A DNA stretch of 64,000 nt from Drosophila persimilis (GCF_003286085.1 NW_020825289.1:14198001-14262000), one strand, 5' to 3'; counted from the stretch's first letter, positions 11,716 through 25,600 are shown. Numbers and translations are program-made. Notes: a model not told the origin generated them from the sequence alone.

Positions 11716-14610
11716 ATGATACCCACCAATTGCATGGCAGCAGCCCTCTGCCTGGGTCTGACCCTTATACTGGGGACTGTGCAGGCACAGGAAAATGCAA
11801 TGCTGCAGATACCACCGTCACTCGTGGAATGCTACAACACATCCTATTTCATGAACCGAGACAATCGACTACCCGCCAACATGGACACGCTCATTTCGCT
11901 GATCGAGAAGGTGGAAAACAGCTACCCCACGTCCGGCGTACAGGCGGACATTAGAACAGTGGCGGTGTCCTTGCTCCATCGCTTCCGTCAGGACGGTATC
12001 AAGAGGGCCCCTGGTGTGACTGCCATCGATGGTGTTATTCCCTACAGTCCGACCGGCTTCCAGTTTCCCAAGTTTAGGATTTTGCTTTCGCGCCTCATCC
12101 CCGGCAATGCCAACAGTTTTCCCAACAGTTCGCTGACCAGTGTGGAACGATGCTCTCTACATTTCATGCTCTCCAGCACCTTCGACACGAGGGTGCGCGG
12201 CGACGAGAACAGCGTTTGTAACCAGCTCTCCCAATATCGGGCGCACCGCCTGCCGCGGTCAGCGAAGAACGACGACGAGAACAACTTCATCGGCGATGTT
12301 GAGTGGTTGAGTGAAGACACTCGTCCGAAGCGGGGACGCTCAGCCATCCCAGACTCGAAGTATGTTCAGTTCGGAGAATTGGACTACGAGACCGACTGGG
12401 CTTACTCGGGCACGGAAGGCACCAGCCAGTGTCCCGTTGAAGACGGCCTTGTTCGTACCCCCTGGGGGACCGTTTCCGCCGGCACCGTGATAGCTGGAAT
12501 TGCGGCTGGCGTACAGCAGCAGACAGTCCAGCTAAACACCTTGCTGGCTCTGGCCAGCCAACGACGTGGGCGAGGACGCAGTCAGTCCCAGACAACCAAC
12601 AGCATTGACAATCGCTGGGCGGCTACTCTGGCCGGAGACTTGGCCGAAGTCACGCTGGTGCAGGTGCCGGTGTCCACCAACAATGCAGCTTCTGTCGGCG
12701 CCACTGGGGGCTGGAACGACACGGTTCTACCGCACTGGTATTTCTTGTCGCAGCGCACCAATCTGGAAGCTACCGATGCCGAGATTCGCGGAGGCCTTGA
12801 TGGCTTAATTCTGGCCAAAAATGTGGCCAACTGGAGAACGCAGGCGTCCAGCTTAAAGTTGTCCCAACTGCTTCGAATGTACTACTCCACGAATGGGGTG
12901 CTAAGCTCTGGGGTCAACGCGTGCAGTCGGCAGAGCCAGTTCCCCAATGTGGCCCCATCGGCAGAAATGGCAGAGCAGACCAGTGCCTTCGCACAGGTCC
13001 TGGATCGGGAGATGCAGTTGCGTGTCACCCTCCAGCCGTTGGCAATCACCCAATTTGCTTCAACCGCCGCCCTTTCCCTGGTGACGTATGTGCGTAAGTA
13101 ATCTTGATCATTGTTTGAACCACTATCGCGGAACCACTCTGTACAATCATATAGTAAATTTCCAAAGGATCTTTGCGAGCTTATTAGATTAACGATGCAA
13201 TCAAGCAATGCATTGCGTTTCTGTCCTTGTGGATTACCCTTTTTCTTTTTATTTCTCCCACTGACTCAGCGCAATCCCTGAACGATGTTTCCTGCACGGC
13301 GACCAGCAGTCTGGACTTGACGGATGTCATCACTCCCATGACCAATTTATACATTTTCCTGGATACCTCCTGGCAGTACAGCTCCATTGTTGACTATGTG
13401 TTGTAAGTTGGCTTTCCATTGGGCTATTAACTTGTACTTTACTATACTCGATGGTCCCTTTCAGCTACGTCATGCAGCAGCTAAATATCCATCCCTATGC
13501 CAGCACAGTTACTTTGCTGTCGGCTCAGGACGGGTCGGTGATTGTCAACACCACACACTACATCACTGATGTCTCCCAACAGTGGAATGTGACGACACAG
13601 GCGACATGTAGGTCATTGCCGGCAAGGCATTTGGCATCCCAGTCTAACTTTTTTTGGTTCCCCCTACAGATGCCCAGGGTCTGAACTTGCCCAATGTACT
13701 GCGTACGATTCAGAACATTACCCAGAACCTAATGAACGCCGAGCAGACCAATTCTAGTCTGAGCGGTCACTCTTTGGTGGCCCTGATCATACCAAATCAG
13801 CAGACCGTCAACGATGGTGACTCGTCCTACGCCACCACGGAAATCCAGTACATTCAAGAGCAGATACCAGATTTGCGCTTCATCTACTATGGTGGCGGAA
13901 GCATTCAGCGTTTCGCCAGCTTTGTGCGTGATCCCACCCAGGATTTGTTCTCACTAACCTTGGGTAGTACGGTGGCCACTTCGGCAGGACCAGTTGCCAA
14001 GCGCATTACAAAAAGTAGGAAGATAGTTTCATTTGGTTTGAGTTGTTGCAATGACAATGTTTGTCTTTCAGTACCTCGTCGCATCATCAATCCACGCTGC
14101 GGATCGACCTGGATCACAAGCAGCTGGGGCACTGACCAGATGGACCAGTACGTCGGCCCTGGCATGGTCAACTTCTATCGTGTGTCAGCCAACTACTTCT
14201 TCGGCACTGGCTCCAACCGCCTCGTGACGATTCAGTCCCAGAATGGTGGGAGCTATACTATCTGCACTTCGCGCAGCTATGAGTGGCCCCAGCAGAACTC
14301 AACGACAAGCTCGACCAACACGAACACCATTGAACAGACCTGCTCTCAGATCACAGGCAACAGCTTTTCGTATGACCTGTCCAGCGCTTGCAACGGCTAC
14401 TACACCATCACACAGTGTCCTGATCTGTATCTGTCAGTTCAGGCCACCACCAACACCACATCCTGCACACAGGACGCATGCCAGACACCAAATCAATGGC
14501 GTTACATTGTTTCTATGACCAACATGGGCTGCTACAGCGGCGTCTCGGGACTCGCAGCCAGTCTTTTGACAATAATGTTCGCTTTGATTCTGCAAAAGTT
14601 GTTGCAATAG
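11716..14610 (+). CDS. Secreted, probably GPI-anchored cysteine-containing protein (5 exons, 845 aa)
   Basis: Exons: 11716-13093, 13270-13402, 13465-13607, 13670-14014 and 14072-14610; phases agree and give 846 codons with the stop. The start was chosen because MIPTNCMAAALCLGLTLILG...VQA is a clear signal peptide; the frame stays open upstream but that stretch is not protein-like. Residues about 25-460 form one long exon containing likely proprotein-convertase sites (HRLPR|S, RPKRGR|S, QRRGRGR). The second half starts with NLYIFLDTSWQYS, which resembles the first strand of a von Willebrand A fold with an incomplete metal site. It continues with many N-glycosylation sequons and a cysteine-rich end (SCTQDACQTP), then a hydrophobic tail GLAASLLTIMFALILQKLL that fits a GPI signal. 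AATAAA lies at 14769. I do not recognise the family; function unknown. Confidence 0.85.
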
Positions 14611-14768
14611 TTGCATTAGTGGTACAGTAGTGCAGTGGTACTGTGGTGCAGTCGCAGAGTTCAAAATACATATACCTTCCCGTCCCTAACCGTGGGGTTA
14701 ATTATTGTGTCGTTTTACATTAATCCTATACGTTTTTTAAACATTAGTTGTATGTTCCAGTGAAATAG

Positions 14769-14774
14769 AATAAA
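14769..14774 (+). terminator. Poly(A) signal of the first 3' cassette
   Basis: AATAAA lies about 160 bp after the stop at 14610 and before the second cassette. If the second cassette is used in the same transcript, choice between this site and AATAAA at 16267 would accompany the splice choice. Confidence 0.55.
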
Positions 14775-14888
14775 GTCCCCAACTAGAACTATGCACACCC
14801 CTTTTATTTCAACAGTGGTTCCCGATAGTTAGGCCCCTTACAGGCACCGAAACTAATCAAAGTTTATTGTTCTTTGTTTCATTTTCAG

Positions 14889-16227
14889 CGATAATGGACT
14901 TCTTTCCGTTTCAGCAATGGTCCGATGTTTCCAATTTGACAACAGTAATCACGGATATCTATGTGTTTGTCGACACATATTGGCCCTACAATTGGGTGGT
15001 GGACTACGTGGCGTAAGTTTTTCTTTACTGGGATTCCTTCATTGTGTGATTGTGATTGAATAATTCGTTGTAGGTATGTACTCCAGGGCATCAACATACA
15101 TCCCTATGCCAGCAAGGTAACCCTTTTTGCAGCTTCCGATGCCTCGGTCCTTGTAAACACCACGGACTACATTATCAATGTGTATGAAGAATGGAATTCC
15201 ACATCGCACTACTGGCGTAAGTTCTCGTACACATCTAGATCGTACACAGAATCGTATGATGATCTATTATTGGCATCTCAGACCCGCCTGGATTCAATCT
15301 TCCGCTCATCCTGAATACGTTAAGCAACAGAGTGGAGGATCTACTGGAAGCGGATCGAGTCGCTGACAATCTTGGCGGACGTTCACTAATTGCTCTCCTA
15401 ATCCCAAGTCCCACATCCTTTGTGAATGAGCGCGACTACGACTACTGCCAAAGTTATATAGAGCGTCTCGGGCAGAGTCTTCCGAACCTGCATTTCATTT
15501 ACTACGGCGGTGGGGCTCTAGTGAGGTTCCACGACTTTGTGCAAGACCCCAGTAAAGATTTGTTTGTGCTGAACACTGAAAAGTCACCCGAGCTATGTGG
15601 CGACCCTGTCATTACACGCATTCGGCAGGGTAAGAGCTTGGCATCTCTTGGCCTCACATTGGACAAGATTTCACGTACATATGTCTTATGTTATTTGCAG
15701 TTCCCCGTCGCCTTTCCAATCCACGTTGCTATTCCAACGGAGCCATAAGTGAGTTTGGCATGAACTCTCTGAAGCAATTTGAGCGTTTGGGCAGCATTAA
15801 TTTCTACCGACTGGATTCGCTCTACCTGCCGGTCAGGCAGAGCATGCGCTACCTCAAAATATCACCAATATCATCAATAACGTTTACAGTCTGCACGTCA
15901 CGGAGTCTTGCACTGCCGTTCCGAAATCTAAGCGCCCCACTGAGGGATGGGGAGAGCTGCGAGTCAACGGCCTTGGGATCGTATAGCTACGATCTGACCG
16001 ATGCCTGCACTGGCTATGACTTTGAGCCGTGTCCCCCTTTATTCTTTTCCGTGCAAGCTCAAAGTTTTGGAGAGATCTCGTGCACTGATCCGGAATGCCA
16101 GACGCCCGACGAAGCCCAATATGTCATCAGCTTAAACAATCTCGGCTGTAATGGCGCTGTGGCCCAGCAGGTGACTCTATCATTGGTAGCATCAGCTCTA
16201 CTAATCGTATCCTTAAGGGAAAACTAG
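14889..16227 (+). CDS. Tandem copy of the C-terminal half: alternative 3' exons or a decayed second gene
   Basis: Exons 14889-15012, 15074-15216, 15282-15629 and 15701-16227 repeat the last four exons of the gene just upstream, with the same intron positions and phases and the same second-exon length (143 bp). Shared landmarks: VFVDTYWPYNWVVDY, INIHPYASKVTLF, PNLHFIYYGGGALVRFHDF, VPRRLSNPRC, SYDLTDAC and SCTDPECQTPDEAQYVISL, plus a hydrophobic tail. There is no upstream start with a signal peptide in the 278 bp after the first copy. The first exon has a good acceptor (TTTTCAG) and phase 1, exactly fitting the donor at 13094. Joined to the shared first exon it would make an 839-residue protein. 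A stand-alone start at 14894 would give a protein with no signal peptide. AATAAA lies at 16267. Confidence 0.75.
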
Positions 16228-16436
16228 TGTGCCATACGGAAAAGTCGAATAAGCTGAACAAATATGAATAAATATAGATACAAATAAGTGATTTCGTCCC
16301 TAGGAAAACGTAATATATTTGGGTACAAAGTACCGTTTTTGGTACCATGGTAGACCAAGTTCCTTCCGTGCGTTGAAAATTTGAGGACATGTAGAATACG
16401 TGACCATCGACACGACACGAAAAATGTGGCGCGGCA

Positions 16437-16605
16437 GGGATATAACGGGATATTCTGCTTCGCAGGACTGCCGCCAGAGGTCTAGAGGGCTGGGATATAA
16501 CGGGATATTCTGCCTCGCAGGACTACCGGCAGAGGTCTAGAGGGCTGGGATATAACGGGATATTCTGCCCCGCAGGACTACCGCTAGAGGGCTATAGGGT
16601 GTGAC
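16437..16605. repeat. 55-bp minisatellite, three copies
   Basis: Three direct copies begin at 16437, 16492 and 16547 with an exact 55-bp period. Each starts GGGATATAACGGGATATTCTG and contains CGCAGGACT.CCG..AGAGG. The third copy decays near its end. There are no spacers of unrelated sequence, so it is not CRISPR-like. Confidence 0.9.
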
Positions 16606-16609
16606 CATA

Positions 16610-19600
16610 AAAATCACATAAAAGTTTTCGTTACAAGAAGTGATTTTTTTTGGTATCGATATTCTATACTTTTATCGATTTTGAATTGTGGAAAAAGTAC
16701 ACGCACGACGAAAAAACTAAGTAAGAATGTGGATTATCTTGGGTTTATTGCTGTTTATATCGAATACATTCATCAAAAACACTATATTTTAATACTAGTC
16801 CCTTGGGTCAGTTAAATTGACCTGAAACATGGAAAGTACCCAGCTGAATAGAATATCCTTTGGGTGGGGAAAAAAAAACCAGAGAGAGCAGGCACAGCGG
16901 GCCGGTACGCAGATAACTGGGCAGAAGTGAAAATCGCTCCTGGTGGACAATGGAAATGGACTGATTGTCTCTGATGCATGTGCGAGATCACTTTAGGTTG
17001 TTGTTTATCTATTGGATAAGGATTATGCCCATAATAATAATAATAATGTCAATTTTAGAGACATCAAATGATGGAACTGCATTCGATTGAGCATGTCCAC
17101 CGGGTGTTAATGGGCATTCCCGAAGAGGCAGCAACAATTTTGGAGATTCTGTGGGCACTGCAAGGACTGCTGATTAACGCCAGCGTCTCCAAAAGCCACA
17201 AGATGCGACTATTTGGACTCGAATCTAAGAACACTTTCGCTGCTCGTTCCTCTTTTTTTTTATAATTTGTGCATTCACGAGGTGCCAGGAGTAAAAGCCA
17301 AAAGTAAAATGAAAGCCCGAAGGCGACAAGTCACTTTAATTTACGAAACGTCAACATTTTCTAGTAGGAGTGCCGTCGTCCTGCCAGTGCAACATTTTTA
17401 ATAATCTAAAGATCTTTGGAGTTCCGTTCCACACTACCGACTAGCATTCAAGTGCTCGGAGTGTTCGAGGAAAAACAAAAATCATCAATTTTATTTTTGG
17501 CTTTCAGATGTAATTCTTGTCAGGAGCATGTTGAATGTCGACTGTTGACTGTTGACAACCCCCGCGAGTAGGCAACGGTTTTGCTATTGTTGCTTTGGCA
17601 GCAAACCAAATTTTGGGGCACAAAAGGCGCTTTGTTGGAGGCGGACAGGAGCAAGGAGGTGTTTTTGTGGGGCTTTGTAATCTTTGTAATCAAGCGAAAG
17701 GATGCACAGACAGAAGTGCTGGTGCGTGGCGAGGGGTAAAGTAGAAGAGAGTGAGCGAGAGAGAGGGGTGTGCCTAATCGAATGTGTAACTTTAAATTAT
17801 TATATTTCAACCAAATAAGTACACAATTCTTGTCTATATAGACTATAGAGACCTGTCAGCTAACATGCATATGACAAAGTGGAGTCAGCCCCCCCGTCTG
17901 GCATGCACTCTGTCTGGATGCAACACCCCAAACATAGCTCAGGGCTCATGCACATGTCAAGTGTTGCATTTGCCCCTCCACAAATTGGAAAATGTAAGCA
18001 CGAGCCGCAAAACAAAATGTCAGGCAACCAATTGGCATCATCCCTGACCCCTGTCCAGGAGCAGTTTTCGAGTGACGCCTCCCCGCCTTGGTGGTTGCAT
18101 TGTGTGCAAGGGCGAGGGCAAAGGCAAGGGCGAGTGGGAATGGGAATGGGTATTGAAACTGGTTTCCTATCGCAGCACGGACTGAGCCGGTTATTAAATG
18201 ACCTTAGGTCAACTTTAATGTTGCGTAAAATTGAAAAACATGAAAGCACGAGTACAAATTGGTCAACACTTATGATATCCTTTTAATGTGTCCATTGTCG
18301 GAATTTGTATCAGTGGTCAGTCCTGGCAGCAGGGGTCAGCCCTGAATACATTGTTTGTTTTCGTTGTCACACGTGCCACTATGTTTTGGAAACCTGTCAA
18401 CTGGACAATGAGCCTTAGCCAGGACTAACCGGTTCGCGCATAAAATCCATCTTTGAAGCCTCGTAGAAAAGTCACCGGAACGTAAGCGCAAACATACCCA
18501 AGGGGGGGGGAGGGTACGGCACGCTCCAAGTACTTTTGACTTTGGAGAAACTCTGCTTTTGGTCGTGGCAGGCTTCTGGTGAAAATTTATATACGAACAG
18601 TTGAAAAATATAACAGAAAGGCTATGTAAATAGGGACCGCATACTTGAGCTGAAGTGCGCGAATGCCGCTAGAAAAAAGATCTGCAAAAAGAACGCTACA
18701 AAACTTTTTGCAATGTTTATTTCCGTTTTTGTTTGTAAACTCTATGGCTGTTTATTCGTTTGTTTTTTGTTGACTGTAGAGCATTATATTTCTATTTCTA
18801 TTTATTTTTTAAAGCAGTTTTTAGAAATAAGTTTATTTATGTTTTAATTACATTTTTTGTAGCGTCACAAAGCGATGATAACATGAAATTATATCTTCAC
18901 ATTGACGAGCCAAGGCATACGCTCCAGTTCCAGCAAGGAGCAGAGCGCAGAATGTATAAAATCCTCTTTTAATCGAGCCCAACACTTACTGCCACATTAC
19001 GCATACGCAAGCCAAACTTTTCGTCTTGGCTGAAGCGAAAAGTTTTCCGTTTAGCGGTGGGTGGACGATTTTTGGGTACTGAGGCTGTGGAAGAAGGACG
19101 TTGGGAGCTCAGCTCAGAGTTATTTAACTTTCGATTAACTTACGTCTGTGAAACCATAAAGACAGTGTTGAAAAATCGAGACAGGTAGGAGGTTTTTTAA
19201 AAAACACAAGACATATCCCAGTAAAACGAATGGGAATTATTTATGCCGTGTATCATGTGGCACGGCTGCCCACTTGGCTGTCCCATTCGGGCAAATAAAC
19301 TTAATCAAATCTGTCAGAAAGCCGCAGCCGCAGCCGCAGCCGCAGCCCATCTCAACTCATTTTACTTTAGCTGGCGTCTGACAAATGTCGCCCCGAGATA
19401 CAGAAGCTCGAGTTTCTGTATGCACTTCTCTCACCCGTCTTGAAGGAGCCCGCCCCACTCTATATATGCTCGACTAAGCCGACCGACCGGCTGTGACCGC
19501 AAAGCAGACCCGAGCCTCGCCTCGCCTCTCCTCTCCTCTCCTAGATTTGCACTCGAGAATGTGTCTAAGACAATATTATTGCTGACTGTGCATCGAAAGT

Positions 19601-22600
19601 TGATGAAATACTTAAATAACATGCGATATAGGACCAGAGCCTGAGTCGCATATCAGTGGCCTGACAGGCGGAGGCTCAGGAGTGGGGACACAGGAGTATA
19701 CAGAACAAAGCCAGGACGACCGCAAATCAAACTGGCTGCAAAAGTTTTTGGCCCCGAGCAATGGGTAACATGTGATAAGTTTATTGTCTTACCGCATGAC
19801 GCACACACTCACGCTCGAAACTTCAAATGGAAGTGAAAAAGGACCAGGGACCAGGGACCAAGGACCAATATCACATTTCATACAAGAAAATATGCTTTCT
19901 TGGTAAATAAATTAAGTTGTCTCGCCCACAAATATTAATTGCCTAATTAGCATATGCGTCTGGCGTGACCGGAGACCCAAAAATCCTTTTCTGACCTGAA
20001 TGGGCAAGCGAAGCTCAGCTCAGCTCAGCTCAGTGACATTCTGAAAAGAGGAGTGCTCCGGGCAGTTTCATTATGAAGCTCACATGTTGACGGAACAGGG
20101 CACGTGACTTTGTTTGCTTCATAATTTGCCATTCATATATTATGGTGTAATGGGACCTGGAAAACCTGCGATTTATTTGGAAACGAAGGAGCTGGCCAGC
20201 TCATATATTAGCGGGTGTTGAATCGCGAGGAAGTTTACAGTTTTCTTTCGATCCAAATCCACGCATCTGAAGCTGGAGCACATACTTGGCTTAGTCGTTT
20301 CCCTTTCATCAAAAAAGGACAAAACAAAAAACATACTCGTACAAGAACTTCAGTGTCTGAATTGGGGGTTGTTAACCATTTCGGGCCCTTAATTATTGTA
20401 CTTCCTTCTTTGTTCTTTGGGTATTGTTCCCAGCTCGCAGGTTCCTTTTTTTTGCCTGCCTGGAGATGCTTCAAATGTAGGCTATCGATTTTTGTTCCAT
20501 TCAAATATGACATGTCCATAAATTTGAATACGCTGTTAAAGCAATCGGAATGGAATGCCTTAAAGGAATTAAAAATGTTAAATGTTAGACTGTTTTGGGA
20601 GGAACGGTCTTTCCCATCTCCCAATGAAAGACTTATGTTAGCTTTAGCTTAAAGATAGATAGTTTCAAAGTAGGTTTCTACAACATACCCTCTAGAGTGA
20701 TATGATTATTGCATAATGATGCCTGTAATATGTTCTACGACGGTCTGTGAGGGACAGAGGGTACATGAAAGAATCTCAAAAGGCAAAAAATATCACATTT
20801 TGTTGAATTTTTTCAAGCAGGCCAAATCTGGTGCGGCAAAAAAGTTTGGCGACTTGGGCATGGGGCGAGAAGCAGCTGGTAACTGAAACTTTTCGGTGAA
20901 TGCAGACACTCGCATGCGAGTATTCCGCAGATGCCTACCCTTTGGCAATTATTTAGTGGATGCAAAGTAACAAACACTCATAACCATTTCATTAACTGCA
21001 AACGAAGCACAATGGGATGTGAGGATCCTCCATGAAGACGGAGCACCGTATCCTTGCGTTTTAATTGCAGATACCAAGGAAACCGCAAGCTAACAATCCA
21101 TTAACTTTTTGCCACTCCACTGGAAAAACTAAGGGGCATCCCAAGGCAGTTGTTGTTTTTGCATGTAAAACGGGACGGGGGATCTCTCTTTTTTTTCTCT
21201 CACAGAGTTCACATTGCAGCTGTAGTACCTCTTCATCATCAGCAGCAGCAGCAGCGGCAGCGGCAGGAACCAACGGAGCTGCAAATGATGAAGGATACAG
21301 AAGGATGCTGCCTCAGACACACACACACGCACACATACTATAACAGGCTTAAATAAGTTTTTGTTCGCTTTTTCCACTCCAGGCAAAATGAGATTTCCCA
21401 CTTTTTGAGTTGTTAAATGCACTTTTTTGCGTTTGTTTTGACTTTTTCTTAAAATTAAAAGCAGGGCAGGGGCAAACACTTTAACAGAAGTTAGCTCTTA
21501 GAAATAATACACGACAATCAGAGTCGATTTGAATACTGCATGCAGCCTAATCCTTGTTTCCTTTCTCTGCATCATCTGCTTCGGTCTTAAAGGGATGTGC
21601 TGTCACGGTCATCAACCCCAAGTTACCCCTTTTTGTCTTGTTTTTTTTTGGTTGTAGATGGGCCAACAGCTGTTCACCAAGAGCTAGGTAGGAATCCGTG
21701 AAAATAGGGATTTTGAATATTCGAATGAGGCATGCCACACACGATAGGGCTGGGAGGACAGGATGATTTCAAACAGGATGCTGTGTGCGTGCCTTTAAAT
21801 GGGAATATACTCGTAAATTAATTGGGAAAGGACCTCGTGTATCCAATTTTCAATATAGCGATAAGCATCTAATAAAACTTTTGGCCCACACACGCCCATG
21901 TCCTTGACCACAAGACGCTGGACTACGTGCACCCAGTGGGGTGTGATTAATGAAGTGTTGACCGAGTCAAAATTAATGCAAAACTTTGGCACGTCTCGGC
22001 AAGAAAACCAAACCGAAAGGAGAACCCTTTTCTGGGGCAACACATGTGTGACGGGCGGGGGTGGGGGGGAGGGGCCTAGCCAACCCATGTGCTAAGCGGC
22101 ATGTGGTCAAATGGGCAAGTTTCGGGTCCAGAATGGTCAAGAATAGTTTCAATTTACGCCTTATGAGCAAACATTCATCAAATGTGCTCCAAAAATGTGA
22201 AATGTCAAAAATTCGGGCACACACCCCCGCACACAACGACCCCTTCTGCAGCTGTTAGTGCAACCCTCATCGAGGCCGAAATGGGTTAACTGTCCGGTTT
22301 GCGAGCTCGAGCGGGTGTGAGTGTCCGGTTTTGGAATAATTAATCACAGACTCACATGCGATTTGTAAAGTTAATTGCCGTGGCGAAAGCTCATTCCAGA
22401 GGAGAAGGGTTCGCTGCGGTTGTGTGTAGCTTTTAGAAGGGAATCGGCTGTGAGATGCCTGTGTATGGCTAAGTGCTCCAATTACTGACAGTTTAGCACA
22501 TATTCCAACTGGACGTTGCTCGAGCATTTATTATTCATGTCCTGCCCTCTCTCCGCTACTTCTGCTTTGGTCCAGGATCCAGGCGACAGCTTCGTTGAGT

Positions 22601-25600
22601 GTATCCTGTGCCTGGCTGCTGCCAGTACAATCTTGGTCGGATGCGACTGCAGTGTTTGCTGACGGTTGCTGTGGTGCCTTGCTGCTATAACAGTAACCAG
22701 CTATTATCCTTATACTCCGGCATGGCCAGGACCTGCTTGGCTTAAAAAGGTGTCATGAAAAATGCATGGCCAGACACCGCATGGAGGTGCTTAAATGGAA
22801 AGATAAACGCAGATAGGAGTGCTGCACCCAGCTCTCAGCTCCCAGCAAGACCCAAATAAATCAAAATTCAATTCCAACAACTTTAAAGAGTCCAAACAAA
22901 AAGGCAATAAGCAAAGTTCAGAAGCCATTTATTGATTTTATTATACGAATGCGAAACTTTTGTCAACTTCGAAGGACCTACGAGAAGAGCAGCCTTGCCC
23001 AGAGGCATGACAATTCAAAAGATGTGTGGGAAATAGTTCTAGACTTCTAATTTGATTTCGGAAATAGTTTGGCCAGCATCACATGACAAACCCTTGAGAG
23101 AGTGAGTGCCGAGTGTATCCCCGTTCTGTTGGCTCAGATTTTGTTGCAATACCCTTTGTACAGTGGGGATTTTTAGGTCCTAGATCGGCCCAAAGTAAGC
23201 CCGTTCTGGGCTGTTTAAGCGGCAGTACATAAATAATTAAGCCCCCATAAAATAACGAATTTGAGTTCCACAATTAGTTGCAAAGCGCCTTACTTTATCT
23301 TTATATAACAATTATGGACGATAAAAGTATAATTACCAACAATTCCTCTCATTAAACTTGAACTTTTATGGGCAGCACGCAATGTTGATCCATGCAGGCA
23401 TAAATAAATAGAAAACACAGGGAATTTCACACGAATATTCATAAATTAATCAAAAATATTGTTTGCTGACAAAGAGAGGAGAGTCCCCCAGCCCGTGCAG
23501 CCCTCCAATACGAATACGACTGAGAGGAGGGAGGCAAAAGGTCGCCGCCCACACGCGACAATTGACCCTTTTGTTAATTAAATTTCAGAGACAATGGAAG
23601 GACATTTCGTGTGTGTGTGGCACGATGATATGCAAACAAGCAAACAAATTGGTAAGAAGCAGGGGCCACTGTTTGCCCAGCTAATACGAAATGTATCGCC
23701 TGCCCCGATATCCATCGCTGGGCCCTCCATATAAATATACACAATAAACGATGGTGTGGCTGGTGGTCAAAGACACAACGTCCCATAAATTTACGGCTGG
23801 AACTACCAAAAAAAAAGGGTTGACGTTGACAGAGACTCGGCGGGTAGTGACACCCTCCCCAGCCTTCACTTTCAGCTACCATTGATATCCAGATATCCAG
23901 ATACTTAGATAGATAGAGCAGAGGGATATGGATGCCCTGCATATGATGTTTATCCTGGCGTCTATTAGCCCACATAAATTATTAACGCGCATTTGGAAGG
24001 AATATGCATGTAGTTTATTAGCACTTGAGGGCCCGAACCCGGACTCGGACTCGGACTCGTCCTCGAACTCTTGCGTGTGCCCTTTTGATGTCCTTTGCAT
24101 GTCTGCTCCTCTCGCCAAATGTACCCGTTTCTCTATTTGTATTAATTTACATACGACACGCAGTCTCGCACTTTGGCCAGCGTCTGAGGATGTCATTCGG
24201 TCTAATGGCCCGACATTTATGATATATGCGTGCGGCCAAATGTTGGGCAGCTTTCAATTAGTTTAGGATACGTTTTATGTAAATGGTGTGTCTGAGTGCC
24301 TTGGGTCGTCTAGCAAATTGATTTTAAATAATGCTTTCCTAGATTATTACCTTCTTATAGGGTTCTTCAGGAGTACAAAAGGTAATTATAGTCCCATTCC
24401 AAGACCCATATGCAGATACACTCGTCCTGTAGGGATGCACAGCTCCAGCAAAGATATTTAACTATGTCAATCAGCATAAATTAAAGTCGATAAAAGTCTG
24501 AAGCAAGTACAAATAATATTATTAGATAAATGATATCAAGACTTCTTTAGATGCGGCCGGCAAACGAAACCCCAAGGACCAAAATCAAATCAACGGCCAG
24601 CGCGGGGAGCGAACAGGCGGACGCCGCCGCCAACAGGAAAACTGAGAAGGACATCGCCAACGCCATCGCAAACGCCATCAACGAGGGCCGGTCAACGCCC
24701 GAAGCTCCGAAGCTCCGAAGCCAGAGTCTTGTCAATAATTCAACTTATCACCGGCGGATATTAGAATGGAAAGCCCAAAGGACAACACATCCGGACCCCC
24801 TCAAGCGGCGCGTCAATAAAAACACATTCGAATGTTGCAGTTTGAAATTTCGTCCTGGTGCCTGGTGCCTGGTGCCTGGTGCTTGCTGCCTGCTGCCCGG
24901 TGTCCTGGTCTTATGGAAAGGTGTTGACGCTTATCAAAGCCAAGTGGGCCAGTATCTTGAGCGCTAAGTGAAGCTCACGCACTTCAGCTTCAAACTTTTT
25001 TGTCACTTCTTTGAATTTGGAGTTGGCATCTTGACGTCCCGTGTCCCGTGTCTCGTGTCCACCCCCGAAATCTTATTCAAAATGGAAATCCTTTAAAAAA
25101 GCCAACAAGAAACTCACCCTGTCTGGGTGAAGCGAACCTTCTATTTACATTCGTTTACTTCGATCTGTGTTTCAGCTTTTCCTCTCTTTGGCTGTTTTGT
25201 GCTTTGGAGCATCCTTTAAAGTGCCAAGGTGCCGGTTTGTAAATATTTTCCTTGAACAAACTTGACATTTTGGTGGGGCCAGAGCACCACTGTGGTTTGG
25301 AGTGTGCGAGCCACATTAAGGATAACTCCAAAACTTACCAAATCAATAAAAATTCAGTCATTGACTGTCATGTTCTTACATGTACGAGTATTTTAGCAGC
25401 AATTTACCAGCAATTTGCAGGTTCGAAAAGTCTAGCAGGACTAGCAGTAAACACCAAATGGATGGCAATAAAAAATATATGAAATATATATTATGCTTCA
25501 CTTATTATTTAGGAGCATTTTATATTGCTGGAGCGGTTGACGGTGACTCCTCCAGTGCTTCCCCGATTAATGGCCGTGCCAGTCAAAGGCCGTTAATTTT

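Noticed and set aside
16437-16605. CRISPR-like direct repeats
   Set aside because: Copies are directly adjacent with no unique spacers, and the host is an animal; it is a minisatellite.
20215-20652. 145-codon frame with an antisense 129-codon frame
   Set aside because: Mutually overlapping frames in AT-rich DNA without any motif or signal peptide.
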